Below, piece after piece: positions 16,531 through 25,835 of a stretch of 64,000 nucleotides of DNA. Both the position numbers and the translations under genes were made by a program. The stretch is from Paramagnetospirillum magnetotacticum MS-1 (GTDB taxonomy: Bacteria; Pseudomonadota; Alphaproteobacteria; Rhodospirillales; Magnetospirillaceae): assembly GCF_000829825.1 (NCBI RefSeq), contig NZ_JXSL01000030.1, positions 379,501 to 443,500 on the forward strand, read 5' to 3'. Position 1 is the stretch's first letter, and every line of letters starts with the position of its first letter. Below the pieces are notes generated by a model, which worked only from the letters and a program-made list of their open reading frames with translations, was not told the DNA's origin and did not search any database.

Positions 16531-16875
16531 CTACATCCCGAAGATGGCCCAGCCCTTGTCGCCCTTGACGAAACGGGCCGAGGCATTTTCGGTCTTCTCG
16601 CCCAAGGGGCCATCGACCACCATCTGGAAATCGCAGGCGAAGCCGGGATTACCCTTGGCCTCGGAGCAGGCCAGTTTCTTGAAGCTCTTGACCTTGGTGG
16701 ACAGGTCCTTGCCGATCAGCTTGCCAACGCCGCCCAACTGCGCGTTGACGCTGCCATAGGCCTGCTCGACAGCGGCCTTCATGTCGGATTCCGAGGGCTC
16801 GCCGCTGCACGCCGCCAGGGCCAGACAGGCGGACGAAACCACAACAAACGACCGGGCAAGGCTGAAACGCGACAT
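16531..16875 (-). CDS. Small putative lipoprotein, unknown function
   Basis: A 114-residue protein. The ATG at 16875 is chosen because GGAGG lies 8 bases upstream. It has a lipoprotein signal peptide with lipobox LAAC followed by SGEPSES, so it should be lipid-anchored facing the periplasm. The mature part has two further Cys (KLACSEAK, GFACDFQM) that could form a disulfide. I do not recognise the family. It is convergent with nasA, with a single base between the stop codons. Confidence 0.7.
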   Translation of the reverse strand: MSRFSLARSFVVVSSACLALAACSGEPSESDMKAAVEQAYGSVNAQLGGVGKLIGKDLSTKVKSFKKLACSEAKGNPGFACDFQMVVDGPLGEKTENASARFVKGDKGWAIFGM

Positions 16876-17006
16876 CTGATATCCTCCATCCATCATTCCT
16901 CGGGTATAGCGGCCTGCCGACCACGCGGCAAGCTGGCGACTGGTAGTGGATAGGCGTTTCGTGCTATTTGCCCGTCGCCCCTTTTTCCACGCAGCCGGAG
17001 TTCCGC

Positions 17007-18509
17007 GTGGCGCCAGATGCGATGACCTTTCGATCCAAGGACAAGATCCTGCTGGCCGGGCTGGTCGGGCTGGCCGCGCTGGTGCATCTGTGGCTGGCGG
17101 GCGGCACCTTGCTATCGGGCGACGAAGCTTATTACTGGCTATGGTCGCGTCGCCTGCAATTGTCCTATTACGACCATCCGGCCATGATGGCCTGGTGGAT
17201 GGCGGCCACCACAGCCCTGTTCGGCGAGTCCGAAGCGGCTATCCGCCTGCCCGCAATCCTGGCCGTCGCGGGCGTCACCGTTCTGGCCTTCGACATCGCC
17301 CGCCTTGCTTTCCGAGATATCCGCGCCGGATGGTGGGTGGTGGGCCTTCTCAACGCCACCATCCTGTTCGCCGCTGCGGGCGTCCTCGTCACTCCGGATT
17401 CGCCCCTGCTGGTGTTCTGGTCCCTGTCCTTGTGGGCCATGGTCCGGCTGTTGGAGGATGGGCGGGTACGCTGGCTTTACCTACTGGGGGTGTCGCTGGG
17501 GCTGGGCTTTACCTCCAAATACACCATGGTGCTGATCGCTCCCGGCATCCTGGCGGTCTTCGCCCTGTTTCCCGAGACCCGGCGCTGGTGGAAAAATCCG
17601 CATTTCTGGGCCGCCATCGTTTTGGCTTTGGCCTGCACCGCCCCGGTGCTGGTCTGGAATGCCCAGCACGATTGGGTCTCCATCAAGAAGCAGATGTCGC
17701 ATTCCTTCGACGTGCCGGTGAGCGATCCGCTGAAAAGCCTGTCCTCCTTCATTGGCACCCAATTGGGGGTGATGACCCCGCTGATCTTCGGTTTCATGCT
17801 ATGGGGCATGGGTTGGGCGCTGTGGGCGGGCTGGCGTCGCGGAAAGCCCACATGGTTCCTGCTGGGCGCCACATCCGCCCCCCTATTGGTCTTTTTCCTG
17901 CGCCACAGCCTGGGCGGTCTGGTGCAGCCCCATTGGCCGGGCCCTGCCTATTTGGGCGCCGCCATCGCAACGGCCGGGGCCTGGGTGAGTCTGAGCCCGT
18001 CCTGGGGCCGGATATTGCGCGGAGCCTGGATGGCCGCGCTGGGCCTGGGAGGGCTGCTGGTCGCCGCCACCTATGTGCAGATGTCCTCGGCAAGCCTTCC
18101 CATCCCGCTGAAATCCGACGCCATGAGCCGTCTGGGTGGTTGGGACGAGTTGGCCCGCGCGGTCCAGGCCGAACGGGTCAAGCGTCCCGATGCGTTCCTC
18201 TTTGCCTCCAAGCATGAGGTGGCGGGTCTACTGACCTATTACCTTCCCGGCCATCCCGTCGTCTTCCTGACCGGTTCGGCTGGCTTTCCCCGAATTCCTT
18301 CGTATGATGCGCGCGATGTGGCCGCCTTGGCCGGACGGGATGGACTGTTCGTGGTCAAGGATGGATTTTACGCCCTCAAGGACATCGGCCCGTCCTTTCG
18401 CAGTCTGACGCTGCTGACCACCGTGGAACGGCGTTGGGGCGGCAAGGTGGTCGATCGGTATGAAATCTGGCTGGCCGGGTCTTATGGCTCGGGCACCTTC
18501 AAGAATTAG
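17007..18509 (+). CDS. GT39/ArnT-like membrane glycosyltransferase
   Basis: A multi-pass membrane protein of about 500 residues in the dolichyl-phosphate-mannose/ArnT glycosyltransferase class. The catalytic loop GDEAYYWLWSRRLQLSYYDHP (split here: GDEAYYWLWSRR, then LQLSYYDHPAMM) has the DE motif expected for use of an undecaprenyl-phosphate sugar. Around ten hydrophobic segments follow. The GTG at 17007 has GGAG six bases upstream; the ATG at 17022 is an alternative. The neighbouring GT9 gene suggests envelope glycan modification. The sugar and acceptor cannot be read from the sequence. Confidence 0.8.
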   Translation: MAPDAMTFRSKDKILLAGLVGLAALVHLWLAGGTLLSGDEAYYWLWSRRLQLSYYDHPAMMAWWMAATTALFGESEAAIRLPAILAVAGVTVLAFDIARLAFRDIRAGWWVVGLLNATILFAAAGVLVTPDSPLLVFWSLSLWAMVRLLEDGRVRWLYLLGVSLGLGFTSKYTMVLIAPGILAVFALFPETRRWWKNPHFWAAIVLALACTAPVLVWNAQHDWVSIKKQMSHSFDVPVSDPLKSLSSFIGTQLGVMTPLIFGFMLWGMGWALWAGWRRGKPTWFLLGATSAPLLVFFLRHSLGGLVQPHWPGPAYLGAAIATAGAWVSLSPSWGRILRGAWMAALGLGGLLVAATYVQMSSASLPIPLKSDAMSRLGGWDELARAVQAERVKRPDAFLFASKHEVAGLLTYYLPGHPVVFLTGSAGFPRIPSYDARDVAALAGRDGLFVVKDGFYALKDIGPSFRSLTLLTTVERRWGGKVVDRYEIWLAGSYGSGTFKN

Positions 18510-18519
18510 CGAGGCGGTC

Positions 18520-19734
18520 GTGAACGTCGACAGAATGCGGCAGATCGATTTTTGGGCGGGGGTGCCTCTGGCTTTCCTGATGACGCTGTATTGGCGGATC
18601 CGCTGCTTCTTCAGCCCGCCCGCGCCGTCATCGGCCAAGAACATCTTGTTCATCGAACTGTCCGAGATGGGCAGCGCCGTCATCGCCGACGCGGCGCTAA
18701 AGCGCGCGGGCGCGCTGTTCCCCGAGGCCAAGGTCTATTTCCTGATCTTCGCCAAGAACCGCCCCAGCCTGGACATCATGGGCACCATCGCGCGCGAGAA
18801 CATGCTGACCATCCGCGCCGACAGCCTGTTCACCCTGGCCATCGACACCATCCGCATGATCGGCAAGATGCGTTCGCTGGATCTGATGGCGGCCATCGAC
18901 CTGGAGATGTTTTCCCGCTTCTCGGCGCTTTTGACCTTCCTGTCGGGCGCGCCCAAGCGGGTGGGCTTTCACCGGTTCCATACCGAAGGACTTTACCGCG
19001 GCGAGTTGCTGACCCATCGGGTGCCCTACAACCCGCACCAGCATGTGGCCAAGTGCTTCATGGCCCTGGTCCATGCCCTGACCGAGCCCGAGGGCACCAC
19101 GCCCCACGGTAAGGTCCTGGTCACCGACGAGGAGATCCGCCTCGCACCCGTAATCCCGACGCCTGACGTGCTCGAAGCGTTCAAGGCCCGCCTGTTCGAG
19201 GCCTATCCGGTGCTGCGCCGGGTGGATCGCTGGGTCATCTTCAACCCCAATGCCAGCGAACTGATGCCGCTGCGGCGCTGGCCCTACGACCGCTATATGG
19301 AGGTGGCGCGCCGCCTGCTGGCCGAGGACGAGTCTCTCGCCGTCATCATCACCGGCGTCGCGTCAGAGAAAGCCGAGGCGCAGACCCTGGTCGAAGCCAC
19401 AGGCTCGGACCGTGCCGTCAATCTGGCCGGGTTCACCCGCATGGAGGATCTGATCCCCCTCTATGCCCTGTCCAAGGCCATGGTCACCAACGATTCCGGC
19501 CCGGCCCATTTCGCCGCCCCCGTGGGCCTGCCCACCCTGGTGCTGTTCGGCCCCGAGACGCCCGCCCTATACGGCGCGCTCAACGACAAGGCCGAGTTCC
19601 TCACCGCCCGGCTGGCCTGTTCGCCCTGCGTCTCGGCCATGAACCACCGCAGCACGGCTTGCACCGATCCCGCTTGCATGCGCGCCATCACGGTGGAGCA
19701 GGTTCACGCCACCATGCGGCGTTTGCTGGGATGA
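18520..19734 (+). CDS. GT9-family (heptosyltransferase-like) glycosyltransferase
   Basis: A protein of about 404 residues in the ADP-heptose:LPS heptosyltransferase family. It contains NILFIELSEMGSAV at the N-terminus, the nucleotide-sugar region VIFNPNASELMPLRRWP, and VTNDSGPAHFAAPVGLPT, then FGPETPALYG, the typical GT9 C-terminal signature. The GTG at 18520 follows GAGG; an ATG at 18535 is possible. An N-terminal hydrophobic stretch (FWAGVPLAFLMTLYW) may anchor it to the membrane, which is unusual for GT9. The C-terminal Cys motif ACSPCVSAMNHRSTAC is notable. It probably acts in LPS core or related glycan synthesis. Confidence 0.8.
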   Translation: MNVDRMRQIDFWAGVPLAFLMTLYWRIRCFFSPPAPSSAKNILFIELSEMGSAVIADAALKRAGALFPEAKVYFLIFAKNRPSLDIMGTIARENMLTIRADSLFTLAIDTIRMIGKMRSLDLMAAIDLEMFSRFSALLTFLSGAPKRVGFHRFHTEGLYRGELLTHRVPYNPHQHVAKCFMALVHALTEPEGTTPHGKVLVTDEEIRLAPVIPTPDVLEAFKARLFEAYPVLRRVDRWVIFNPNASELMPLRRWPYDRYMEVARRLLAEDESLAVIITGVASEKAEAQTLVEATGSDRAVNLAGFTRMEDLIPLYALSKAMVTNDSGPAHFAAPVGLPTLVLFGPETPALYGALNDKAEFLTARLACSPCVSAMNHRSTACTDPACMRAITVEQVHATMRRLLG

Positions 19735-20438
19735 TCCTGATCGGCCATCGCGGACTGGCCGGTCTCGCCCCCGAGAATACCCTGGCGTCGTTCCGCGCCG
19801 CCGCGGCCCATGGCCTTACCATGGTCGAGTTCGATGTGCGGCTGTCCAAAGACGGCGTTCCCCTGGTCTTCCACGACGACAGTTTGGATCGCACCACCGA
19901 CGGCTCCGGCCCGGTGGCCGAGTACGGCTGGGCCGAGCTTTCGCGCCTGGACGCCGGGTCCTGGTTCGCCCCCGCCTTCGCCGGGGAACCCATTTCCAGC
20001 CTGGAACAGGTGCTGCGCCAGTGCCTGGATTTGGGGCTGTCGGTCAATATGGAGATCAAGCCCGATCGGGGCCGCGAGGCCGAGACCGCCCTGGCCGCCC
20101 TATCCCTGGCTGTCTCGGTCTGGCCCCATGCGGCACCGCCGCCCGTGATCTCCAGCTTCGAGACCGTTTGCCTGGAGGTCGCGCACCGCATCGTTCCCCT
20201 TTGGCCGCGTGCCATTCTGGCCGAGGATCGGCCCGGCGACTGGCGCCAAATGGCCGGGCAACTGGAGGCGACGGCTCTGCATCTGGACCATGGCGCGTTG
20301 GATGCCGCCCAGATCGCCGAGACCATGGCGGCAGGCCTCGCGGTGCGCGCCTATACGGTCAACGACCCCGTTCGCGCCCGGTTGCTGCAAGACTGGGGCG
20401 TGGCCGCAATTTTCAGCGATTATCCTCATTCGTCATGA
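19731..20438 (+). CDS. Glycerophosphodiester phosphodiesterase
   Basis: A 235-residue GDPD-family enzyme that hydrolyses glycerophosphodiesters to glycerol-3-phosphate and an alcohol. The N-terminus ILIGHRGLAGLAPENTLASF holds the catalytic His and the metal-binding Glu; EFDVRLSKDGVPLVFHDDSLDRTTDGSG holds the Asp and second His (quoted in parts: EFDVRLSKDG, VFHDDSLDRTT). MEIKPD and AYTVNDP follow as expected. There is no signal peptide, so it is cytoplasmic. Its ATG overlaps the GT9 stop codon (ATGA), which points to one operon. Confidence 0.92.
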   Translation: MILIGHRGLAGLAPENTLASFRAAAAHGLTMVEFDVRLSKDGVPLVFHDDSLDRTTDGSGPVAEYGWAELSRLDAGSWFAPAFAGEPISSLEQVLRQCLDLGLSVNMEIKPDRGREAETALAALSLAVSVWPHAAPPPVISSFETVCLEVAHRIVPLWPRAILAEDRPGDWRQMAGQLEATALHLDHGALDAAQIAETMAAGLAVRAYTVNDPVRARLLQDWGVAAIFSDYPHSS

Positions 20439-20543
20439 GATCGTAACGTCACTGTGGCGCGTAACGACAAAGGGCTATATATGTGCCGTCATCGGCAGGC
20501 CTGGGAGAGCCCGCCGTAGTCACCCCGAGGAGTTACCCCTGAC

Positions 20544-21941
20544 GTGAAACCGCTCGATCCTATCCTGATTTCCGGTCGCGAGGTCCTGCCCCTGGTCGAG
20601 GGTGGCAAGGGGATCAATGTCTCCAACGGCGAAAGCTCTGGCGCCTGGGCGGCTGCCGGTGGCGTCGCCACCTTCTCCGGGGTCAATGCCGATCTCTATG
20701 ACGAGAACGGCAACCGCATCGACATGGTCTATCACGGCAAGACCAGGACCGAGAAACATCACGAGCTGATCGCCTACGGCATCCGGGGCGGCATCGCCCA
20801 GGCCCGCATCGCCCATGACATCGCTGGCGGCAACGGCCGCATCCACATGAACGTGCTGTGGGAGATGGGCGGGGCCGAGCAGATTCTCGAAGGCGTGCTG
20901 GACGGGGCCAAGGGCCTGATCCACGGCGTCACCTGCGGCGCGGGCATGCCCTACCGCGTGGCCGAGATCGCGGCGCGCTATGGCGTCTACTACTACCCCA
21001 TCGTCTCATCGGCGCGGGCCTTCCGCGCCCTGTGGAAGCGCGCCTATCACAAATACGGCGAATTGCTGGGCGGCGTGGTCTACGAGGACCCCTGGCTGGC
21101 GGGCGGCCATAACGGCCTGTCCAATTCCGAAGACCCGAGAAAGCCCGAACCTCCCTATGGCCGTGTCGCCGAGCTGCGCAAGACCATGGTGGAATGCGGC
21201 CTGGGCAATGTGCCGATCTTCATGGCGGGCGGCGTCTGGTGGCTGAAGGAATGGGAGGACTGGATCGGCAATCCCGAACTGGGCCCCATCGCCTTCCAGT
21301 ACGGCACCCGCCCGCTGCTGACCCAGGAAAGCCCCATTTCCGACGCCTGGAAGCAGCGCCTGCTGACTCTCAAGCCCGGCGATGTGCTGCTGCACCACTT
21401 CAGCCCCACCGGCTTCTACTCCTCGGCGGTGAAGAACGACTTCATCAACGAGCTGTGCCAGCGCCTGGACCACCAGATCCCCTATTCCAGCGAATGCGTC
21501 GGCGACCACGAGGCCGAGCTGCCCATCGGCGCCAGGAAGCGTATCGTCTGGGTCACCCCCCATGACCGCGACCGCGCGCTGGGCTGGATGAACGAGGGCT
21601 TTACCGAGGCTCTGCGCACCCCCGATTCGACCCTGATCTTCGTTACCCCCGATAAGGCCGAGGAAATCCGCGTCGATCAAGTCAAGTGCATGGGCTGCCT
21701 GTCCCAGTGCATGTTCTCCAACTGGGCCCAGAACGAGGCCGGGACCACCGGCAAGAAGGCCGATCCCCGCAGCTTCTGTATCCAGAAGACCCTGCAGAAT
21801 ATCGGCCATGGCGGCGATGTGGAAAACGAACTGATGTTCGCCGGTCACAACGCCTATCGCTTCGGCGCTGATCCGTTCTACAAGAACGGCTTCATCCCGA
21901 CCGTGAAGCAGCTTGTGGACCGTATCGCCACGGGTGAATAG
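20544..21941 (+). CDS. Nitronate monooxygenase-like flavoprotein with C-terminal Cys cluster
   Basis: A 465-residue protein resembling the 2-nitropropane dioxygenase/nitronate monooxygenase family (FMN-binding TIM barrel). It shows GIRGGIAQARIAHDIAG, GVTCGAGMPYRVAEIAARYG, and IFMAGGVWWLKEWEDWIG then GPIAFQYGTRPLLTQ, the phosphate-binding part. It is about 100 residues longer than usual. The extra C-terminal part has VKCMGCLSQCMFSNW and a later SFCIQKTL, a cluster of Cys that could bind metal or an iron-sulfur centre. The GTG start has GAGGAG about 12 bases upstream. The true substrate is unknown. A bidirectional terminator follows. Confidence 0.7.
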   Translation: MKPLDPILISGREVLPLVEGGKGINVSNGESSGAWAAAGGVATFSGVNADLYDENGNRIDMVYHGKTRTEKHHELIAYGIRGGIAQARIAHDIAGGNGRIHMNVLWEMGGAEQILEGVLDGAKGLIHGVTCGAGMPYRVAEIAARYGVYYYPIVSSARAFRALWKRAYHKYGELLGGVVYEDPWLAGGHNGLSNSEDPRKPEPPYGRVAELRKTMVECGLGNVPIFMAGGVWWLKEWEDWIGNPELGPIAFQYGTRPLLTQESPISDAWKQRLLTLKPGDVLLHHFSPTGFYSSAVKNDFINELCQRLDHQIPYSSECVGDHEAELPIGARKRIVWVTPHDRDRALGWMNEGFTEALRTPDSTLIFVTPDKAEEIRVDQVKCMGCLSQCMFSNWAQNEAGTTGKKADPRSFCIQKTLQNIGHGGDVENELMFAGHNAYRFGADPFYKNGFIPTVKQLVDRIATGE

Positions 21942-21975
21942 ACCCCAATTCGGCCACAATCCGGGCCCACAAACG

Positions 21976-22004
21976 AAAACGCCGCCCAAGCCGGGCGGCG
22001 TTTT
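21976..22004. terminator. Bidirectional intrinsic terminator
   Basis: AAAACGCCGCCC and GGGCGGCGTTTT form 12-base perfect arms around a 5-base loop, with T-runs in both directions. It lies between the nitronate-monooxygenase-like gene and the convergent ribbon-helix-helix gene and serves both. Confidence 0.9.
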
Positions 22005-22027
22005 GCGTTGGGATGGCCCCCATGGCG

Positions 22028-22231
22028 CTAGTCGTTGACCACAGCCTTGAGAACGGCACGGGCCTCGTGTTCGTCGATCTGGTGCACGTCGGAGAGATGG
22101 GTCTCCCAATTCTCAACGTATTCCTTGACGGCGACGGCCAGGCATTCCCCCAGCGTCTGCCCGGTTTCGGCGGCCAGCGCCTCGAGGCGCTGCTTCAGTT
22201 CGGGCGGAACGGCGACGGACAGGGTTTCCAT
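22028..22231 (-). CDS. Ribbon-helix-helix (CopG-type) DNA-binding protein
   Basis: A 67-residue protein: a short beta strand (TLSVAVPPELKQRLEALA) followed by two helices (TLGECLAVAVKEYVENWE), the ribbon-helix-helix pattern. The tail is acidic. Such proteins are repressors or antitoxins. No toxin gene is adjacent on the same strand, so it may be a stand-alone regulator. It may regulate itself; no clear operator was found. Confidence 0.75.
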   Translation of the reverse strand: METLSVAVPPELKQRLEALAAETGQTLGECLAVAVKEYVENWETHLSDVHQIDEHEARAVLKAVVND

Positions 22232-22327
22232 GATCTGGGCCTCATTGATGAATTCGAGCGGACTCTACATCCAATGAACGGATGTTGCCAGTTCCGAGCA
22301 ACCCCCGCCCCGTGGTAGAAGGCCCTC

Positions 22328-24448
22328 ATGGCAGTTCCTCCTTCGCGCCCCAAGGGCGCTGGCAATCCGTTCAAGCTTTCCATCGACCCCGCCGACCGGC
22401 TGTTGCCCAGCGGTTCGGGGGGCGAGCCTCCGCCGCCGCGCGAGCCGCCGCCCCCTGCCCACCCCCGGGCTCCCAAGGAGCCCCGAAAGCCCAAGGCAGC
22501 GAAGAAGGGCGGTTCCGGCAACGGCCAGGGCCGCAAATGGGCGAAACGCCTGCTGCTGTGGGGCCTGACCCTGGCCATCTGGGTCGGAATCGGCTTAGGC
22601 GGCGTGGTGGCCTATTACGCCCTGGACCTTCCCGATATCGACCGCATGACCGCCCAGACGCGGCGGCCCAGCGTGGTCTTCCAGTCGGTGGAGGGCGAAG
22701 TCTTCGCCGCCTATGGCGATCTTTACGGCGAGCCCCTGGATCTGGGCGAAATGTCGCCTTTCATCGCCCAGGCGGTTCTGGCCACCGAGGACCGCCGCTT
22801 CTACAGCCATTGGGGCGTGGATCCCATCGGACTGCTGCGCGCCCTGTTCGTCAATTTGCGGGCCGGGCATACGGTGCAGGGCGGCTCGACCATCACCCAG
22901 CAATTGGCCAAGAACCTGTTCCTGACGCCTGAGCGCAACATGAAGCGCAAGGTGCAGGAAGTGCTAATGGCCTTGTGGCTGGAAAAGCGCTTCTCCAAGG
23001 ATCAGATCCTGGGGCTTTACCTCAACCGGGTCTATCTGGGCTCGGGCACCTTTGGCGTGGATGCCGCCGCCAAGCGCTATTTCGATATCTCGGCCCGCAA
23101 GGTCGATGTCTATCAAGCCGCCGTGCTGGCGGGCCTCTTGAAGGCGCCGTCGCGCTATTCGCCCTTGAACGACCCCGAGGCGTCGCGCAAGCGCACCAGT
23201 GACGTGCTCTCCAACATGGTCAAGGCTGGCTATATCGACCAGAAGACCGCCGACACCGTCCAGGTGACCGGCGCCGCCCAGTTGGTGCGCCGCCCCATTC
23301 CCGCCGGACGCTACTTCGCCGACTGGGTGATGGGCAATCTGGATCAGTTCGGCGAGGTGGCGGGCAAGGACATCGTGGTCCACACCACGCTCGACATCAG
23401 CCTTCAGCGCAAGGTGGAGGCTGACCTCAAGACCATGATCACCGGTCCCGGCGCTAAGGCCAACGCCTCCCAGGGCGCGGTGGTGGTGATGAGCCCCGAT
23501 GGCGCCATCCGGGCGCTGACCGGCGGCAAGGATTACGACGACAGCCAGTTCAACCGCGCCACGCAGGGGCTGCGCCAGCCCGGCTCGTCGTTCAAGCCCT
23601 TCGTCTATCTCACCGCCGTGGAAATGGGCCGCAGCCCCGACGACGAGGTCGAAGACAAGCCCATCCGCCTGGGCAATTGGAGCCCCGGCAATTACACCGG
23701 CAAATATCTCGGCCCCATTACGCTCCGCCAGGCCCTGGCCGAATCGGTGAACACCGTTGCCGTGCGTCTGGTGGAGGAGGTCGGTCCCGGGCGCGTCATC
23801 GCCACGGCGCGGCGCCTAGGGATCACCTCTGACCTCAGGAACGACGCCACCTTGGCGCTGGGCACCAGTGAAGTGTCTCTGCTGGAGATGACCACCGCCT
23901 ATGCCGCCTTCGCCAATGGCGGATACGGAGTCACCTCCTTCGGCGTCTCCCATATCACCGATCCTTCCGGCAAGGTGCTGTTCCAGCGCCAAGGCGGCGG
24001 CTTTGGTCAGGTGATCTCGGCCTCCGCGCTGGCGCGCATGCATGACATGATGAGCGCCGTCATCAATCAGGGCTCGGGCAAGGCGGCAAGGCTTGACCGT
24101 CCCGCCGCGGGCAAGACCGGCACGACCCAGGATTACCGCGACGCCTGGTTCATGGGCTTTACCGCCGATTACGTGACTGGTGTCTGGCTCGGCAATGACG
24201 ATTACCGCATCGAGATGAAGAAGGTCACCGGCGGCGGACTGCCCGCCCAGTTGTGGAAGCAGGTTATGGTCGCCGCCCATCGCGGTCTTCCCGCCCGGCC
24301 CTTGCGCACCCCGGAGATTCCCACCGAACCCGGCGCGGAGACAGGCGTCGGCGATTTCGTGGCCGGCGCCGCCCAGGCGGCAGGCGACGCGGCGCGCGGT
24401 ATCGGCGGCGCCATCGATGATCTGCTCAAGGGGATCTTCGGGCGCTGA
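22328..24448 (+). CDS. Class A penicillin-binding protein (transglycosylase/transpeptidase)
   Basis: A 706-residue bifunctional murein synthase. A Pro/Lys-rich cytoplasmic tail (residues 1-75) precedes one membrane segment (LLLWGLTLAIWVGIGLGGVV). The GT51 transglycosylase domain shows LATEDRRFYSHWGVD, GGSTITQQLAKNLFL and KRKVQEVLMALWLEK. The transpeptidase domain has the three active-site motifs SSFK (in RQPGSSFKPFVY), SVN (in ESVNTVAV) and KTGT (in AAGKTGTTQDY). It polymerises and cross-links peptidoglycan in the periplasm. It resembles PBP1A/1B-type proteins, but I cannot assign it to one subgroup. Confidence 0.93.
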   Translation: MAVPPSRPKGAGNPFKLSIDPADRLLPSGSGGEPPPPREPPPPAHPRAPKEPRKPKAAKKGGSGNGQGRKWAKRLLLWGLTLAIWVGIGLGGVVAYYALDLPDIDRMTAQTRRPSVVFQSVEGEVFAAYGDLYGEPLDLGEMSPFIAQAVLATEDRRFYSHWGVDPIGLLRALFVNLRAGHTVQGGSTITQQLAKNLFLTPERNMKRKVQEVLMALWLEKRFSKDQILGLYLNRVYLGSGTFGVDAAAKRYFDISARKVDVYQAAVLAGLLKAPSRYSPLNDPEASRKRTSDVLSNMVKAGYIDQKTADTVQVTGAAQLVRRPIPAGRYFADWVMGNLDQFGEVAGKDIVVHTTLDISLQRKVEADLKTMITGPGAKANASQGAVVVMSPDGAIRALTGGKDYDDSQFNRATQGLRQPGSSFKPFVYLTAVEMGRSPDDEVEDKPIRLGNWSPGNYTGKYLGPITLRQALAESVNTVAVRLVEEVGPGRVIATARRLGITSDLRNDATLALGTSEVSLLEMTTAYAAFANGGYGVTSFGVSHITDPSGKVLFQRQGGGFGQVISASALARMHDMMSAVINQGSGKAARLDRPAAGKTGTTQDYRDAWFMGFTADYVTGVWLGNDDYRIEMKKVTGGGLPAQLWKQVMVAAHRGLPARPLRTPEIPTEPGAETGVGDFVAGAAQAAGDAARGIGGAIDDLLKGIFGR

Positions 24449-24511
24449 ACCCTGTCATGGCGCGCGAAGCGAAGGATCTTTCAGCCTGAAAGACCCTTCG
24501 GCTCTGCCTAC

Positions 24512-24756
24512 GGCTGTCCGGTAAAATTTGAGTCGGCAGACGTGGAGTCACGAGACACGGAGGTCACGGATGCGGTGCATCGCACCGCTCACGGATAACC
24601 TCTTGTTTCCGGCCATCTCCCCGACCTTGGCCCAGGATGACCATATGGGATTTTGATAATCCGTGGCCGCGAAGCGGCATCCGTGTTCCATGACCAGATG
24701 AAACCCGCATTGGCTTTGCCATTCGGGTCTGTCATGGAAATTTAAACCGGACAGCC
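24512..24756. mobile_element. 245-bp element with terminal inverted repeats (MITE-like or IS remnant)
   Basis: The ends GGCTGTCCGGTAAAATTT (24512-24529) and AAATTTAAACCGGACAGCC (24738-24756) are inverted copies of each other with small differences. No long open frame lies between them. The 24449-24786 stretch is otherwise without a gene. Inside are stretches of GGAGGTCACGG type and a small inverted repeat GCGGTGCATCGCACCGC. Size and ends suggest a non-autonomous transposable element or a deleted insertion sequence. Target duplications could not be identified with certainty. Confidence 0.55.
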
Positions 24757-24786
24757 GAGGGACAAGCCTCAGGGTGACAAGCCCAC

Positions 24787-25584
24787 TTATCCGAAATAGA
24801 CAAGCACCAGCACCGCCAGCCCGAAACCGATTCGAACCACGGCGAAGGGCGCGAAGGTGTTGCGCGCCACCCAGGCCATCATTCCCGCAAGACCCAGGAA
24901 CGAGGTCAGACCAGCGGTCGCCATGGCCATCAGCAGATCGCTGGATAACACCAGTTGCGTCTGATGGGCCAGGCTCCAGAATGTCTTGATCCCATGCCCC
25001 AGGATCAGCGGCATGGCCAGCAGCATGGAAAGGCGGATCGCCGACTGGCGCTCCCAACCCAACAGACGGGCCACGGTGATGGTGATGCCGGTGCGCGACA
25101 CACCGGGAATCAGGGACAGGATCTGCAAGGCCCCCAATCCGATGGCGCCCAGCCAAGTGATATGCTCGACCCGGCGCACCGTGACGCCCAGTTTGTCGCA
25201 GCCCCAGAGCAGAACGCCGCCAATGACCAGAATGATGGCCGCGCCACTTTGGCCCACCAGACCGTGAGAACGATCCAGCACCATCCATCCGATGACGGCG
25301 GCGGGGATGGTCCCGGCCAGAACATGCAGCAAGAGATGGGAGCCGTAATCGGGCTTGCCCTTGGCCAGTCGCCACAGGCCGACGCTCATGGCCAGGACGT
25401 CGCGCCAGAAATAGGCCATCAGGGCAAGCAAAGTCCCGGCATGGGCGGCCACCGAAAGCGCCGCCCGCCCCTCGGGCGCGGCCGCCAGACGAGGCAGCGC
25501 CGCCAGCGAACCGGCGGCACCGAGAGGCAACACCTCTCCCAGCCCCTGAATCAGGGCCACGACCAGGACTTCCAGGAACGTCAC
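24787..25584 (-). CDS. uppP: UppP/BacA-like membrane protein with altered active-site motif
   Basis: A 265-residue polytopic membrane protein with the length and fold signature of undecaprenyl-diphosphate phosphatase. The second catalytic motif is present (IPGVSRTGITITVARLLG). The first is changed: the usual EFLPVSSSGHL region reads EVLPLGAAGSLAAL, so the Ser-Ser and the His of that motif are missing while the Glu remains. Normal UppP recycles the C55 lipid carrier on the outer face of the inner membrane. The missing residues make activity doubtful, so this may be a paralogue with another role. The GTG start follows a G-rich stretch. Confidence 0.7.
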   Translation of the reverse strand: MTFLEVLVVALIQGLGEVLPLGAAGSLAALPRLAAAPEGRAALSVAAHAGTLLALMAYFWRDVLAMSVGLWRLAKGKPDYGSHLLLHVLAGTIPAAVIGWMVLDRSHGLVGQSGAAIILVIGGVLLWGCDKLGVTVRRVEHITWLGAIGLGALQILSLIPGVSRTGITITVARLLGWERQSAIRLSMLLAMPLILGHGIKTFWSLAHQTQLVLSSDLLMAMATAGLTSFLGLAGMMAWVARNTFAPFAVVRIGFGLAVLVLVYFG

Positions 25585-25835
25585 TCGGGTATCCCCCGTA
25601 TACGGCTGTTCCGTTATAGCACCGGACCCGCCGAGTCGGAAGGGATGGAGAAAGGGCCGATACGGTACTATTTCTTGCGCCGCTTCGCCGCCATCCCGGC
25701 AAGAAACCACCCATTCGCACCTGCTCTCGCCGTTTTTAAGACAGTTATGCTGACCATTTGTTGCGATTCTCGTTGATTGGTCATGGATTATGCCGTATTT
25801 TCCCCGCCACGACCTCCAGGGATCGAGGAATCGCC

